A program made the translations under genes and the position numbers. Below the pieces are notes generated by a model that saw nothing but the letters and a program-made list of their open reading frames with translations, had not been told where the DNA came from and made no database searches. A stretch of 64,000 bases of DNA. Origin: Selenomonadaceae bacterium. GTDB taxonomy: Bacteria; Bacillota; Negativicutes; Selenomonadales; Selenomonadaceae. The DNA is taken from the NCBI GenBank assembly GCA_024698045.1, contig JAILRS010000011.1, forward strand, positions 55,549 through 119,548, in the 5' to 3' direction. Positions within the stretch are counted from its first letter, which is position 1, and every line of letters begins with the position of its first letter. This document shows positions 52,646-61,911 of the stretch, one piece after another.

Positions 52646-53923
52646 ATGGCATTTTCGGATGATTGCCGGATTTATGAATCAAATGGGAAGTATCTGGTAT
52701 TAAACCCAACTCTCCCGACTTGGATTGTAACTAATATCAATGGCGTCTTATTACTCAAATTATACAGAGAAGATAAAACCTTTAATCAGATTGCCGATGA
52801 GTTTCTTACTTATGCTCCGTATTTTTCAAAATCGAGTCTCCTTGCTTTTTTAAAGAAGGCAGATGAGGCTCGATTGTTTCATATATCCACAGACTCGTTA
52901 TCTCATAAGCCGTATAATCTTGGCGCCGTATACTTCAACATGACTGAAGCATGTAATTTACATTGCATTTACTGTTTTGCAACGGAACGAAAAGAAAAAA
53001 TCAAGCGTATGGCGTACCGTGATTATGTGAGTGTTTTAGATAGTATTTACAAAATCAATCCAAATGCTGAAATTATGTTCACAGGTGGAGAACCGCTTTT
53101 ATTTGAATCGACTTTAGATGTGGCACGATATGCAAAAAATAAAGGATTCCGTTGCAAGCTTATGACCAACGGAACTCTTATTAATCAAAATAATGTTAAC
53201 GATATAGTGGATTTATTCGTTTCTGTTCGCATCAGTATCGATGGAAGTTCTAGAGACATTCACGAACAGTATCGCGGAAAAAATACATATTCCAAAACTA
53301 TGTCGGCGATTGATTTATTACTGAATCATAACGAAGATGTAATTTTGGCTATGGTCGTTACAAAACAGAATTGTCATGATGTAAAGGCTATGGCTCAAAA
53401 ATGGGGAAAGCGATTAATTTTTCAGCCGTTATTTCCATTGGGGAATGCAAAATTACAAAAAGAACTTTATTTGACCGGAGAAGAATATTTCAATGTTTTG
53501 AATGAATCGGGTAGCGATTTTATTGTTCCTTATGCAAATCTTGCCGATGTGATTGAGCGTCAAAAACAAAATCAAAGCTTGTTAAAATGTGCCATGGGCG
53601 ACGGCGAAATCAGTATCTCTTGTTCGGGTGATGTGTATCCTTGTCAGCTTTTGCATGCTGAAAAATATTGTGTGGGAAATATATTTAATCAAAGCTTGGA
53701 AGACATTTACTATTCGGAGAAATTGGATAGGTTCAAATATCATACGATTCATGATATAGATTTATGTAGGAGTTGTGACATACGTTTACTGTGCGGAGGT
53801 TCCTGTCAAGCCCGACACTTTAGTGAAACAGGTAGCATTGATAAGGCAGGTAGTTTTTGTTCTTATGAAAAAAAGGCAATAATAAATGGATTAATTCAAT
53901 CGGCCGTTATGCAGGAGTTATAA
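52646..53923 (+). CDS. Radical SAM/SPASM peptide maturase with PqqD-like N-terminus
   Basis: 425 residues. Residues about 10-85 resemble a PqqD-type peptide recognition domain (WIVTNINGVLLLKL). The radical SAM core begins at C103-x3-C107-x2-C110 and has MFTGGEPLLF. The C-terminal SPASM region has nine or more Cys, including LKCAMGDGEISISCSGDVYPC, CRSCDIRLLCGGSC and a final FCSYE, for auxiliary Fe-S clusters. Such enzymes cross-link Cys or other side chains in RiPP precursors. The general layout recalls Cys-rich-peptide maturases of the CcpM kind, not verified. GGGAGGGAAGGG precedes ATG 52646. Codon use is A/T-rich compared with the flanks. Confidence 0.85.
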   Translation: MAFSDDCRIYESNGKYLVLNPTLPTWIVTNINGVLLLKLYREDKTFNQIADEFLTYAPYFSKSSLLAFLKKADEARLFHISTDSLSHKPYNLGAVYFNMTEACNLHCIYCFATERKEKIKRMAYRDYVSVLDSIYKINPNAEIMFTGGEPLLFESTLDVARYAKNKGFRCKLMTNGTLINQNNVNDIVDLFVSVRISIDGSSRDIHEQYRGKNTYSKTMSAIDLLLNHNEDVILAMVVTKQNCHDVKAMAQKWGKRLIFQPLFPLGNAKLQKELYLTGEEYFNVLNESGSDFIVPYANLADVIERQKQNQSLLKCAMGDGEISISCSGDVYPCQLLHAEKYCVGNIFNQSLEDIYYSEKLDRFKYHTIHDIDLCRSCDIRLLCGGSCQARHFSETGSIDKAGSFCSYEKKAIINGLIQSAVMQEL

Positions 53924-53925
53924 GA

Positions 53926-55509
53926 ATGTTAACCTTCGTAAAAAAATATCTTTGGGAATATGAGAATCAGATGTTACTTATCATAGCGTGTTCAATTTTG
54001 ACGGCTGCGTCGGAATTGGCCACGCCTTATTTTATTTCAATATTCATCGATGAAATTCTGACGCAAAACTCGTTCAATGTCTTTTACTCTTTTCTCGCTA
54101 CGATTGGCGTTGTATGTATTGCTGCGATTGTTGCGAATTACATTTACATTATCCGGTCAACCAAAATTCAGTTTCTGATAATACGGAATGCAATTCAAGA
54201 TATAACCGAGCATATGCAACATATTTCGGTAGAGTACATAAAAGAAAATGACATGGTATATATGTCAAAGCGAATCCATCAAGATATAAATGATGTGATT
54301 AGATTTATATTGGGCAGTATGGTTGATATATCTATACAAGTGGTTTTACTCGTCATGGCAGCTGTTTTGTTGGTCTCGATTGATATATTCTGGCTTATTT
54401 TGCTTATCGTAATCGCAATCTTTCATTGGATATCTTACACGCTATGCAAAAAGAAATTGCGTCATTATTCTTGGCAAGTACGAGAAAAGGAGAGCAGATT
54501 TTTTTCGGCTTATGCCGATAATTACATTTACATCATTTCAATCAAATTACACAGTCTTTACAAAGAGTTTATTAACCGTTTTAAGACAAAGTATGAAGAT
54601 TACTACTCAGCAGGGATAAAAAGATTGAAACTATCATTTTGGTTTTCTTATACTCAGTTTAATTCCGGTAAAATTTTTACCTTAGTGATATTTTTTATCG
54701 GAGGGTATAAAGTATTGAGCGGGGAAATGACTCTCGGAAATTTTGTCGCGTTAAACGGATATTATATGTTCGCGATGAACGGAATATATTATTTCATGAA
54801 TATCGGGCAAGGTTATCAAAACGCACAAGCAGCATTTTCCCGTATTAAAGAACTTTTAAATCAATCTCCGGTTAAAAGTGGTAATATGTGTCCCGAATCG
54901 ATAGAACATATTGAGGCACAAAATATTTCTTACAAGACGATTTTAAATAATGTATCGTTTTCATTCAGACGAGGAAAAATATATTGTATTGTCGGAGAAA
55001 ACGGAGCGGGAAAGACAACATTTATTAATCTGTTGGTAGGAATATTGAATCCGACTTCCGGAGAAATCAGATACAACGGAATAAAAACTTTTGGTATTAA
55101 TATGAACTATGTAAGAAGGACGAATATTTCTGTAGTGGAACAAACCGATTTTTTACCTTGTGATAAGGTCATTGATAATTTAATGTTGGGAAATAACCAG
55201 AATGATTTTGAGAGAAATACCAAAATTTTGAATGAACTGGGATTGAATCATATAGAAAGTATGGATAATGTACCCATCATGGCAAATAACAGGTTGTCCG
55301 GCGGAGAGAAAAGAAAAATATCTATAGCTCGAGCCTTTTATAAAGACGCAACAGTTATAATAATGGATGAACCCGATAATAATCTTGATAATGATAGCTT
55401 GCAAAGATTGACGAATATCATAGAAAATGCCAAGAAGAACAAGATAGTCATACTGATAACACATGAACCAATGTTGATAAAAATTGCCGATGAAATTTTG
55501 CGGCTGTAA
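53926..55509 (+). CDS. ABC exporter (fused permease and ATPase) of the peptide cluster
   Basis: 527 residues. Six-helix exporter domain (about 1-300) and nucleotide-binding domain with Walker A GENGAGKTTF, signature LSGGEKRKISIARAF, Walker B VIIMDEPDNNLD and the switch His in ITHEP. There is no N-terminal C39 peptidase, so leader removal must come from another enzyme if it occurs. It starts 2 bases after the maturase gene and probably exports the modified peptide. Confidence 0.88.
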   Translation: MLTFVKKYLWEYENQMLLIIACSILTAASELATPYFISIFIDEILTQNSFNVFYSFLATIGVVCIAAIVANYIYIIRSTKIQFLIIRNAIQDITEHMQHISVEYIKENDMVYMSKRIHQDINDVIRFILGSMVDISIQVVLLVMAAVLLVSIDIFWLILLIVIAIFHWISYTLCKKKLRHYSWQVREKESRFFSAYADNYIYIISIKLHSLYKEFINRFKTKYEDYYSAGIKRLKLSFWFSYTQFNSGKIFTLVIFFIGGYKVLSGEMTLGNFVALNGYYMFAMNGIYYFMNIGQGYQNAQAAFSRIKELLNQSPVKSGNMCPESIEHIEAQNISYKTILNNVSFSFRRGKIYCIVGENGAGKTTFINLLVGILNPTSGEIRYNGIKTFGINMNYVRRTNISVVEQTDFLPCDKVIDNLMLGNNQNDFERNTKILNELGLNHIESMDNVPIMANNRLSGGEKRKISIARAFYKDATVIIMDEPDNNLDNDSLQRLTNIIENAKKNKIVILITHEPMLIKIADEILRL

Positions 55510-55546
55510 GAATAAATTTTGTCATGACGATTTTTTACCGACAAAC

Positions 55547-55579
55547 AAAAAGACCGCCCGATTTTTTCGTCGGGCAGTC
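55547..55579 (-). terminator. Terminator of the minus-strand unknown gene
   Basis: On the minus strand GACTGCCCG and CGGGCGGTC pair around an A-rich loop, followed by TTTTTG. It lies 24 bases beyond the stop at 55603. Confidence 0.75.
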
Positions 55580-55602
55580 CCGTTGATTTATTCGATTGAA
55601 TT

Positions 55603-56325
55603 TTATTCGACTACCGAAGTACCCGTTAATTCGCTTGTACGTGCGTCGAAACGGCTCATGATTTCGTTGTAAGTGTTTTGCGTAATTTCGGGCATATCTT
55701 CCATACCCGTTGCATCTTTCCAAACCGCTCCGGCTTGTTTGAATCCTTCTTCTACTGCCGCGCGCATTGCTGAAAGTTTTTCGGGATCTCCGCCCGCGAT
55801 TGCCGTTGCCAAATCAAAAATTCTGGTAGACACGGCATCAACCGACCAATCGCCACCCTCCGCCACTGCTTTTGCGGCATCTTCGGGATTGGTAGCTACT
55901 TCGGGCAGAGCAAAACGCGACGCATCAATTTGAACGCCATCGAAATTCAAAATGCCTACGCCCTCATCAAGCCAACCTTGTAATTTGTCATTTGAATCGG
56001 TCAACGCTTGCATCATAATGTTAAGCATTGTTTGTTCGCTTGCCGCCAAATTATCTTCCAATGCCTGCACTTCTTCGGAAGTAAGACCCTTTGTGCTCTG
56101 GGTTTCGTTTTCCTCTACTGTCAAATCGGTTTGCGCGGTTGTTTGCTGAGCTTGTTTGGCAGCGTCGGAAATATCCAACTCAAATGCCGAACCTACCGTA
56201 GCACCTTGCCCAGCGGTTTGCGCGGTTGTCTGTGCCGTCGTTTGCGCGGCCGTCTTTGAACTTTTCGCTTGCGTTGCGTACTGAGTAAATCCCTGTGAAA
56301 TTCTCGACATACTAGTTACATCCAT
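55603..56325 (-). CDS. Unknown protein, possibly DUF5610-like
   Basis: 240 residues. A low-complexity Thr/Ala/Gln N-terminus (AQTTAQTTAQTAGQ) precedes a helical domain (about 85-235) with WSVDAVSTRIFDLATAIAGG and EITQNTYNEIMSRFD, which recalls DUF5610 from memory only. No signal peptide or membrane segment. GGAGGTCATTAAC precedes the ATG. It is co-transcribed with the 162-residue gene, probably from the sigma-28-like or consensus promoter at 56.9 kb, so a motility link is possible. Confidence 0.6.
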   Translation of the reverse strand: MDVTSMSRISQGFTQYATQAKSSKTAAQTTAQTTAQTAGQGATVGSAFELDISDAAKQAQQTTAQTDLTVEENETQSTKGLTSEEVQALEDNLAASEQTMLNIMMQALTDSNDKLQGWLDEGVGILNFDGVQIDASRFALPEVATNPEDAAKAVAEGGDWSVDAVSTRIFDLATAIAGGDPEKLSAMRAAVEEGFKQAGAVWKDATGMEDMPEITQNTYNEIMSRFDARTSELTGTSVVE

Positions 56326-56365
56326 GTTAATGACCTCCTTAATCAGATAAGTTGATTCGCGGCAA

Positions 56366-56854
56366 TTACATCATAAGCAAAGTCGCCAAATCAAGACTTT
56401 GTTTAGGCTCCAACTTTGTGGCGACAGTACCGTCGGGATTGGGCGGCGCATTTAAATCGGGCGTTGACACCATATGCGGGCGGTGGTGTATTTGCTCGAC
56501 TATTTCCGCGCCTCTGTATGTTGTTATCATTATTGTACCGTCGGGCATCATTCGCTTAATCGTTTCGAGCCCGTCGGTTATCGACACGCCCGAAGAATTT
56601 TTATCGCGGTTGGCATTGCCCGAATCTTCATCGATTTTTACTTCGCCCGTCAACTCCTCATGCATTTCGCAAATACTATCCAGCTGACTGCGAATCTCTT
56701 CCATTTCGCGGATATCTTCCTTAATCGTTGACATCTTCGCCGCCAAAATTTTTGAATACTCCGAGGCAACGGGATTACTGATTTTGCTTGAAGTTTGCGA
56801 CGAACTTTTTTTAATTGTTGCTGCGGTATTTGTCACGCCGAAAATTTCCATCAT
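56366..56854 (-). CDS. Unknown 162-residue protein
   Basis: Not recognised. Ser-rich N-terminus, a charged helix (about 30-70, KMSTIKEDIREMEEIRSQLD) and a beta-like C-terminal part, MPDGTIMITTYRGAEIVEQI, then HRPHMVSTPDL. Cytosolic or exported without a classical signal. ATG 56854 follows GGGAGTGAT. It has its own strong promoter region and precedes the 240-residue gene by 40 bases. Confidence 0.6.
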   Translation of the reverse strand: MMEIFGVTNTAATIKKSSSQTSSKISNPVASEYSKILAAKMSTIKEDIREMEEIRSQLDSICEMHEELTGEVKIDEDSGNANRDKNSSGVSITDGLETIKRMMPDGTIMITTYRGAEIVEQIHHRPHMVSTPDLNAPPNPDGTVATKLEPKQSLDLATLLMM

Positions 56855-56884
56855 TATCACTCCCAAAATTTATTCCTTGAGTAT

Positions 56885-56911
56885 TTATCGGCATTTACCT
56901 TGCGGCATTAA
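56885..56911 (-). promoter_or_regulatory. Sigma-28 (FliA)-like promoter
   Basis: On the minus strand the -10 element GCCGATAA (56892-56885) matches the sigma-28 consensus exactly, with TTAA (56911-56908) 15 bases upstream where TAAA is expected. It lies about 30 bases before the 162-residue gene. Confidence 0.45.
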
Positions 56912-56923
56912 AATTTTTTCCTA

Positions 56924-56952
56924 ATTATATTGTTTGCCGAAATGATTGTCAA
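56924..56952 (-). promoter_or_regulatory. Full-consensus sigma-70 promoter
   Basis: On the minus strand TTGACA (56952-56947) and TATAAT (56929-56924) are 17 bases apart: a perfect consensus. It abuts the stop of the upstream membrane protein gene and drives the two unknown genes. Confidence 0.75.
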
Positions 56953-56953
56953 T

Positions 56954-57259
56954 TTATGTTCCGCGCATGGATCCGCTTATCATAACGAAACTTACAGTTA
57001 AAAATGCTACACATCCCAATAAAAATACAAACCAATCGGGAACATAATGCCAAATCATTTCATTAGTCAATCTGTCCAGAGACAACGGAGAATTTTTTTC
57101 CGCGACAGGCAGATATAACAACGCGCCAAGTATGATTCCGAAAATTATAATACCGATAATAGCGATGATTACATCCAGGGGCGGAAGTGTAATCAAGCCC
57201 GAAAACGCGTCGCCGATTGATGATTCCGTTGGTGCTCCCGTTGCAACTTCATTTTCCAT
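56954..57259 (-). CDS. Small unknown membrane protein
   Basis: 101 residues with two membrane helices (about 28-50 and 75-96) and a short charged loop. No family recognised. It starts 3 bases after the nrdG-like stop, so it is translated as its partner. Confidence 0.65.
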   Translation of the reverse strand: MENEVATGAPTESSIGDAFSGLITLPPLDVIIAIIGIIIFGIILGALLYLPVAEKNSPLSLDRLTNEMIWHYVPDWFVFLLGCVAFLTVSFVMISGSMRGT

Positions 57260-57262
57260 TTG

Positions 57263-57757
57263 CTAACCTCCGATTAACGACCATGGGATAATTTTATTTT
57301 GGTCGCGAGTTTTCTTGACATCAATGATGCGTTGATTGCTCGACCCTCTAAACTGTAAATTCAAATCGCGCAGGTCTTCGATATATTCGCCGTCAATCAG
57401 TACGTCGACATAATCCAAAAGAGTAGCAGAATTTTCGGGCAATTGCTCGAAAACGTAACCGGTGTAGCACCAAACGGTAAGCCCCAAACTTTTCGCGACA
57501 CGTGCCAATTCGGTCGCCGCCTCAATCTGCAATAACGGTTCGCCGCCCGTCAATGTTATTCCGTCAAGCAGAGAATTTTTTTTTACCGCGGCAATAATTT
57601 CGTCCGTGTCGATGAGTTTACCACCGTCAAGCGCATGTGTTTGCGGATTGTGACAACCTTTGCAATTATGTAAACAGCCTTGCATGAAAACCGCGAAGCG
57701 AATTCCGTCGCCGTCGACATAACTTTCGGGTACAAGTCCCGCAATTCGAATTTGCAA
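57263..57757 (-). CDS. nrdG: NrdG-type radical SAM activating protein
   Basis: 165 residues. FMQGCLHNCKGCHNP carries CxxxCxxC, followed by TLTGGEPLLQ; the size and layout fit the anaerobic ribonucleotide reductase activase, which installs the glycyl radical on NrdD. TTG 57757 follows GGGAGG and gives the usual short N-terminus. No nrdD is adjacent, which is unusual, so another glycyl-radical enzyme could be its target. Confidence 0.82.
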   Translation of the reverse strand: MQIRIAGLVPESYVDGDGIRFAVFMQGCLHNCKGCHNPQTHALDGGKLIDTDEIIAAVKKNSLLDGITLTGGEPLLQIEAATELARVAKSLGLTVWCYTGYVFEQLPENSATLLDYVDVLIDGEYIEDLRDLNLQFRGSSNQRIIDVKKTRDQNKIIPWSLIGG

Positions 57758-57778
57758 TTCAATCGACCTCCCGAAAGA

Positions 57779-57807
57779 ATTATAATTCTTAATTCTCTGA
57801 TTAGCAA
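57779..57807 (-). promoter_or_regulatory. Promoter of the nrdG-like gene
   Basis: On the minus strand TTGCTA (57807-57802) and a consensus TATAAT (57784-57779) are 17 bases apart, 22 bases before the TTG start. Confidence 0.65.
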
Positions 57808-57818
57808 TCAAATTTTTG

Positions 57819-57847
57819 TTGTTATATCATTCCAAATCGATTATAGT
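57819..57847 (+). promoter_or_regulatory. Promoter of nadE
   Basis: TTGTTA (57819-57824) and TATAGT (57842-57847) are 17 bases apart, 61 bases before the nadE start and back-to-back with the nrdG promoter. Confidence 0.6.
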
Positions 57848-57908
57848 AACGGCGGAAACTATGATAACGACAAACAATCACGGACGATAATTTTGGAGGC
57901 GTTTAAAT

Positions 57909-59501
57909 TTGAAGACAGCATATGTGCAAATGAAAATCGCGGCAGGTCATTCGGATATCAATGCGGCGAAAATTTTACGTTACATTGACGAGGCGCGGAC
58001 TGCCGGAGCAAAAGCAATCATCTTCCCGAAATCGGCAATAGCAGGTCAAATGATAGGCGATACGTGCAGACAAAAATCTTTCCTGCGTGAATGTATTTCT
58101 TACGGCGAAGAAATTGCCGCCGCCGCGCGCGATTTAACCGTCGTGTTCGGGAATATCAATCTTGACGGCGAAAATATTTTCTGTGTTGCTCGTGACGGTA
58201 TCATTTCCGAAATTGCCGAAGGTGAAATTTCCTGCGCAGGTGTCGACGTGAAATTGATTTCCGAACCGTTCAGCATAACGAAAGATTTTTCCTGCACGGT
58301 TGACGGGCGTCCGCTGATTCGTGTCGGCTCAATCGGTCTTCAGAATACCGGCAAAACCGTTTACACTTTCGACGGAGCAAGTGCGGTTTTCAATTCACGC
58401 GGCGAAGTAGTGCAATGTGTCGAGCCCTTCACGGAGGCTATTAATTTCATCGAGACGGATGACATTGATAAAATGCCCGTCGTTACTTCCGTTGACGAAG
58501 ACGAACCGACCAAAATTTATCGTGCCGTAAGTTTCGGCGTAAAAAATTTCCTCGAGCAAATCGGCATGAAAAAAGTTGTTATAGGAGTTTCGGGCGGCAT
58601 TGATTCGGCGATAACTTCCGCACTCTACACAAAAATTCTCGGTGCGGAAAATGTTCTCTTGGTTAATATGCCCAGCGTCTACAATTCCGCCACGACAAGA
58701 AATTTGAGCGAACAACTTGCCAAAAATCTCGGCTGTAAATATTGCGTCGTCCCGATTCAAGAGTCCGTAAATTGGACGGTCAAGCAACTCGAATCCACCA
58801 CGATAACTTTATTGGGCGACGGCTCTACCGAACAAATCAAATTATCCGGTTTTGTCCGCGAAAATGTTCAGGCACGTGACAGGAGTTCAAGAATTTTGGC
58901 GGCATTATCTGCGGCTATCGGCGGCGGTTTTACCTGTAACGCAAATAAGGCAGAAACTTCCGTAGGTTATGCCACGCTTTACGGTGATGAGGCCGGATTC
59001 CTTTGCGCTTTCGCAGATATTTGGAAGTTCCAAGTTTATGCGCTTGCCAATTACATGAACGATAAAATTTACGGGCGTGAAGTTATTCCGCAAGGCATAA
59101 TTGATATCGTACCGAGTGCGGAACTTTCCGACGCGCAAAACGTCGACGAAGGTAAAGGCGATCCGTTGAAATACGATTATCACGATTATCTCCTGCGTGC
59201 CTTCGCCGAACGTGATTTGACACCCGAAGATATTTTGAATTGGTACGCCGCCGATGCCGTGGAAAAAAATATCGGTTGCGCAGACGGTTTGGTGAAAAAA
59301 TATTTCGCGACCGCCGAAGATTTCATTACAGATCTTGAACGTTGGTGGAAACAATTTACGGGCATGGGTGTTGTCAAACGTATTCAATCGCCGCCCCTTT
59401 TGGCTGTCACCGATAAACCTTACGGAGCACGTCGCGAATCTCAAAACCTTTGCCACTTCACGCGCGCTTACCTTGAATTGAAAGACAAATTGACGCGGTA
59501 A
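57909..59501 (+). CDS. nadE: NAD+ synthetase with a degenerate amidase domain
   Basis: 530 residues. Residues about 215-530 are the ATP-pyrophosphatase NAD synthetase: VIGVSGGIDSAITSALY, NVQARDRSSRILAALS and a C-terminal RIQSPPLLAVTDKPYG. It amidates deamido-NAD. Residues 1-210 align with the nitrilase-like glutaminase domain but are short and lack the catalytic triad: the Glu of the usual FPE motif is Lys41 (FPKSAIAG), and no Lys-motif or CEDxW Cys motif is present. The enzyme therefore probably uses ammonia, or another amidotransferase. TTG 57909 follows GGAGGCG. Confidence 0.85.
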   Translation: MKTAYVQMKIAAGHSDINAAKILRYIDEARTAGAKAIIFPKSAIAGQMIGDTCRQKSFLRECISYGEEIAAAARDLTVVFGNINLDGENIFCVARDGIISEIAEGEISCAGVDVKLISEPFSITKDFSCTVDGRPLIRVGSIGLQNTGKTVYTFDGASAVFNSRGEVVQCVEPFTEAINFIETDDIDKMPVVTSVDEDEPTKIYRAVSFGVKNFLEQIGMKKVVIGVSGGIDSAITSALYTKILGAENVLLVNMPSVYNSATTRNLSEQLAKNLGCKYCVVPIQESVNWTVKQLESTTITLLGDGSTEQIKLSGFVRENVQARDRSSRILAALSAAIGGGFTCNANKAETSVGYATLYGDEAGFLCAFADIWKFQVYALANYMNDKIYGREVIPQGIIDIVPSAELSDAQNVDEGKGDPLKYDYHDYLLRAFAERDLTPEDILNWYAADAVEKNIGCADGLVKKYFATAEDFITDLERWWKQFTGMGVVKRIQSPPLLAVTDKPYGARRESQNLCHFTRAYLELKDKLTR

Positions 59502-59529
59502 ATTTCTTCCGCCAAAAATATTCAAAAAA

Positions 59530-59558
59530 AATTCCCGAGCATATTACTCGGGATTTTT
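59530..59558. terminator. Terminator between convergent nadE and chemoreceptor genes
   Basis: TCCCGAG and CTCGGGA pair around CATATTA, with T run on the plus strand and a longer A run (T on minus) on the other side. It can serve both genes. Confidence 0.8.
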
Positions 59559-59578
59559 ATTTTGGTACGGAAAAAATT

Positions 59579-61630
59579 TTACACTTTGAATTTGGCGACT
59601 TCCTGTTGCAATTCGCCGGCAAGATTGGCAAGAGCCGCACTGGCGTCGGCAACTTCATGCATTGACGCGCTTTGTTGTTCGGTTGCCGCCGAGACCGATT
59701 GAGATTCGTCGGAATTTTTATCACTGGTCTCGCTTATCTTGCTACTCTCTTTCAACATAGTTTCGTTTTTCTGCGCCATATCGTGAACCGCAGCCGATAT
59801 TGAGGCTATATCTTTTACCAGATTATCGATTGTTGATACGATAGATTGGAAAATATCATCTGCCGCGCGAACGGTTGCGATACCTTGCTTGACACTTTCC
59901 GCGCCGCTGTCGCTTGCCGTGACTGCTTGTTCCATATCAACATGATTTGCTTTGACAAGTTCGGCGATTTGTTTTGCGGAGTTATTGGATTCTTCGGCAA
60001 GCTTACGAACTTCATCGGCGACGACCGCAAAGCCGCGACCGTGTTCGCCCGCGCGTGCCGCCTCGATTGCCGCGTTCAGTGCCAGTAAGTTTGTTTGTTC
60101 GGCGATATTTGATATCATGCCGACAATTTCGCCGATACGTTGGGAGCCTTCTTCCAATTTCGTTATCGATTGCTGTATGCTCCTCGTGCTTGTCGTTATG
60201 TTTTCCATTTGATGAACTGATTCTTCAATCGAGCTTCTGCCGTCAATGATACTCTTGCGTGCACTTTCTGCCGAGCTTGATACTTCTTTCGTACGATCCG
60301 AAATATTTTGCGCGTGCGTAGTTAAATCTTCAGCCATCTGATGAATACTCTGCGCCGCCACTGCTTGTTCCGCCGAGCCTTCCGCTATCTTCACTATCGA
60401 ATTTGCCACTTGTTCGGAGGCCTGCGAAGATTGGAAAGAACTTGCATTGAGTTGTTCACTTGAATTCGCCACATCTGTGGCTTTTTCGTTGACGTTCCTT
60501 ATTACTCGTTTGAGATTTTGCGACATGTTTTTCAAAGCTTGCGCCAATGCTCCGATTTCGTCCTGCGTTTCCACAATCACTTCATGACGCAAATCGCCCT
60601 TCGCAATTAATTCCGCGTCATTCATCAAGCGATGGATTGGCGAACCGATTCGGCGATTGAAAATCATGACAAGAGCCGTGCACAAAATTACGGTAACCGC
60701 AATCGCCATTACGATACTCATTGTTATCGCGCTGTTCACCGCGCCCATGTAATCAGCTTTCGGCGCAACCAAGACAAGGCGCATGTTGTCGATAATCAGC
60801 GGCGAAGTTATTACGTAACTGTCTTCGCCGAAGGCATTACTGTCGAAAACCGCAAGATCTTTACTGCTCATTATGTTTCCGCCCAAAGTCGACAGCTCCG
60901 GATTTGATTCCTCGGTAATTTTTCCCTTCATGTTTTTGGAACTGTCTTTTGCCGCCAAATAAAATCCTTCTTGCGTCAACAAAAAAGCGTAGCCGTTTTG
61001 ACCGATTTGAATCCCCTGGACATAATTTTCGAGAGCCGAAATATCTACGGTTACGGTCACGACGCCGCCGAGTTTTCCGTTACTGTTAAAGGTTTCCGCG
61101 CTACTCATCATAGTATGTCCGCTCACGCTGTCGACGTAAGGTCCCGTCAACGCAACTTTGCCCGGAGTTTTAATCGGATTCAAATACCAGTCGTCATCCT
61201 GATACGTATATTCGGGAGTATTATACTCCATGGTTAATTCGATTCTTCCGCCGCTCCTCTTCATGTAAGGACCGAAAAATTTCAAACCGTTATAGACACC
61301 GGGTTCAAACCAAATACCGCTACCGTAAATGAGTTCACTTGATGCCACAAAATTATTCATCATGCCGTAAATGGAATCCGTGTCGTAAGTTTTGAGATTG
61401 GAAACGCCGATTGAAAGTCCCGAAGTTTTTTCGATAATCTGCGAAAGTTGTTCGTTTAACTTATTCGCGGTTTCGCCTGCCGTCGCTTTCATCGTCATAC
61501 GCACTTGTTCGTCCATACCTTCTTTAAACTGATTGATGCTTAAAAAAGTTTGAATCGACAACAAAATCGCGGTTATGACAACCACGCTGACCAAAAAGAG
61601 TGTCCGAATACTCCCCTGCAAAAATCCCAT
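59579..61630 (-). CDS. Methyl-accepting chemotaxis protein, dCache type
   Basis: 683 residues. Membrane helix 1 (about 9-28), extracytoplasmic dCache sensor (about 35-295), helix 2 (about 300-323), HAMP, and a long signalling coiled coil whose hairpin tip is [20 protein letters not shown] then [18 protein letters not shown]. It senses small molecules and controls CheA. Agrees with a motile cell (flhF). No terminal NWETF-like CheR tether. GGGGAG precedes the ATG. Confidence 0.95.
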   Translation of the reverse strand: MGFLQGSIRTLFLVSVVVITAILLSIQTFLSINQFKEGMDEQVRMTMKATAGETANKLNEQLSQIIEKTSGLSIGVSNLKTYDTDSIYGMMNNFVASSELIYGSGIWFEPGVYNGLKFFGPYMKRSGGRIELTMEYNTPEYTYQDDDWYLNPIKTPGKVALTGPYVDSVSGHTMMSSAETFNSNGKLGGVVTVTVDISALENYVQGIQIGQNGYAFLLTQEGFYLAAKDSSKNMKGKITEESNPELSTLGGNIMSSKDLAVFDSNAFGEDSYVITSPLIIDNMRLVLVAPKADYMGAVNSAITMSIVMAIAVTVILCTALVMIFNRRIGSPIHRLMNDAELIAKGDLRHEVIVETQDEIGALAQALKNMSQNLKRVIRNVNEKATDVANSSEQLNASSFQSSQASEQVANSIVKIAEGSAEQAVAAQSIHQMAEDLTTHAQNISDRTKEVSSSAESARKSIIDGRSSIEESVHQMENITTSTRSIQQSITKLEEGSQRIGEIVGMISNIAEQTNLLALNAAIEAARAGEHGRGFAVVADEVRKLAEESNNSAKQIAELVKANHVDMEQAVTASDSGAESVKQGIATVRAADDIFQSIVSTIDNLVKDIASISAAVHDMAQKNETMLKESSKISETSDKNSDESQSVSAATEQQSASMHEVADASAALANLAGELQQEVAKFKV

Positions 61631-61658
61631 AAATACTCCCCTGCCTTTTTTGATAAAT

Positions 61659-61685
61659 TAATCGTCGTGTCGCATAAAATTTTCA
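61659..61685 (-). promoter_or_regulatory. Possible sigma-28 promoter of the chemoreceptor gene
   Basis: On the minus strand TGAAAATT (61685-61678), 11 bases, then GACGATTA (61666-61659) resembles TAAAGTTT-N11-GCCGATAA (5/8 and 6/8 matches), 28 bases before the start. The rest of the 281-base gap is A/T-rich with no coding signal. Confidence 0.35.
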
Positions 61686-61840
61686 TCATTCATCAGAATC
61701 GAGAGGCAGATATTTTATGTCATAAACTATATAAGTTAACGAATAATTTATTTGTTTGTACCTCAAAATATAGCATAGCTAAACAACTACAGTCAACGAA
61801 AATATATATGAAGTTCACTATTCATAAATGAAAGATTTAC

Positions 61841-61870
61841 AAAAAAAATCCCGAGTAAATTTCTCGGGAT
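61841..61870 (-). terminator. Terminator of the sorbitol unit
   Basis: On the minus strand ATCCCGAG and CTCGGGAT pair around AAATTTA, followed by seven T. It lies 42 bases past the EIIA-dehydrogenase stop. Confidence 0.85.
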
Positions 61871-61911
61871 AAGTGAGGGGAGTGTGGTAAGAGAGTTACT
61901 AAAAACGGATG

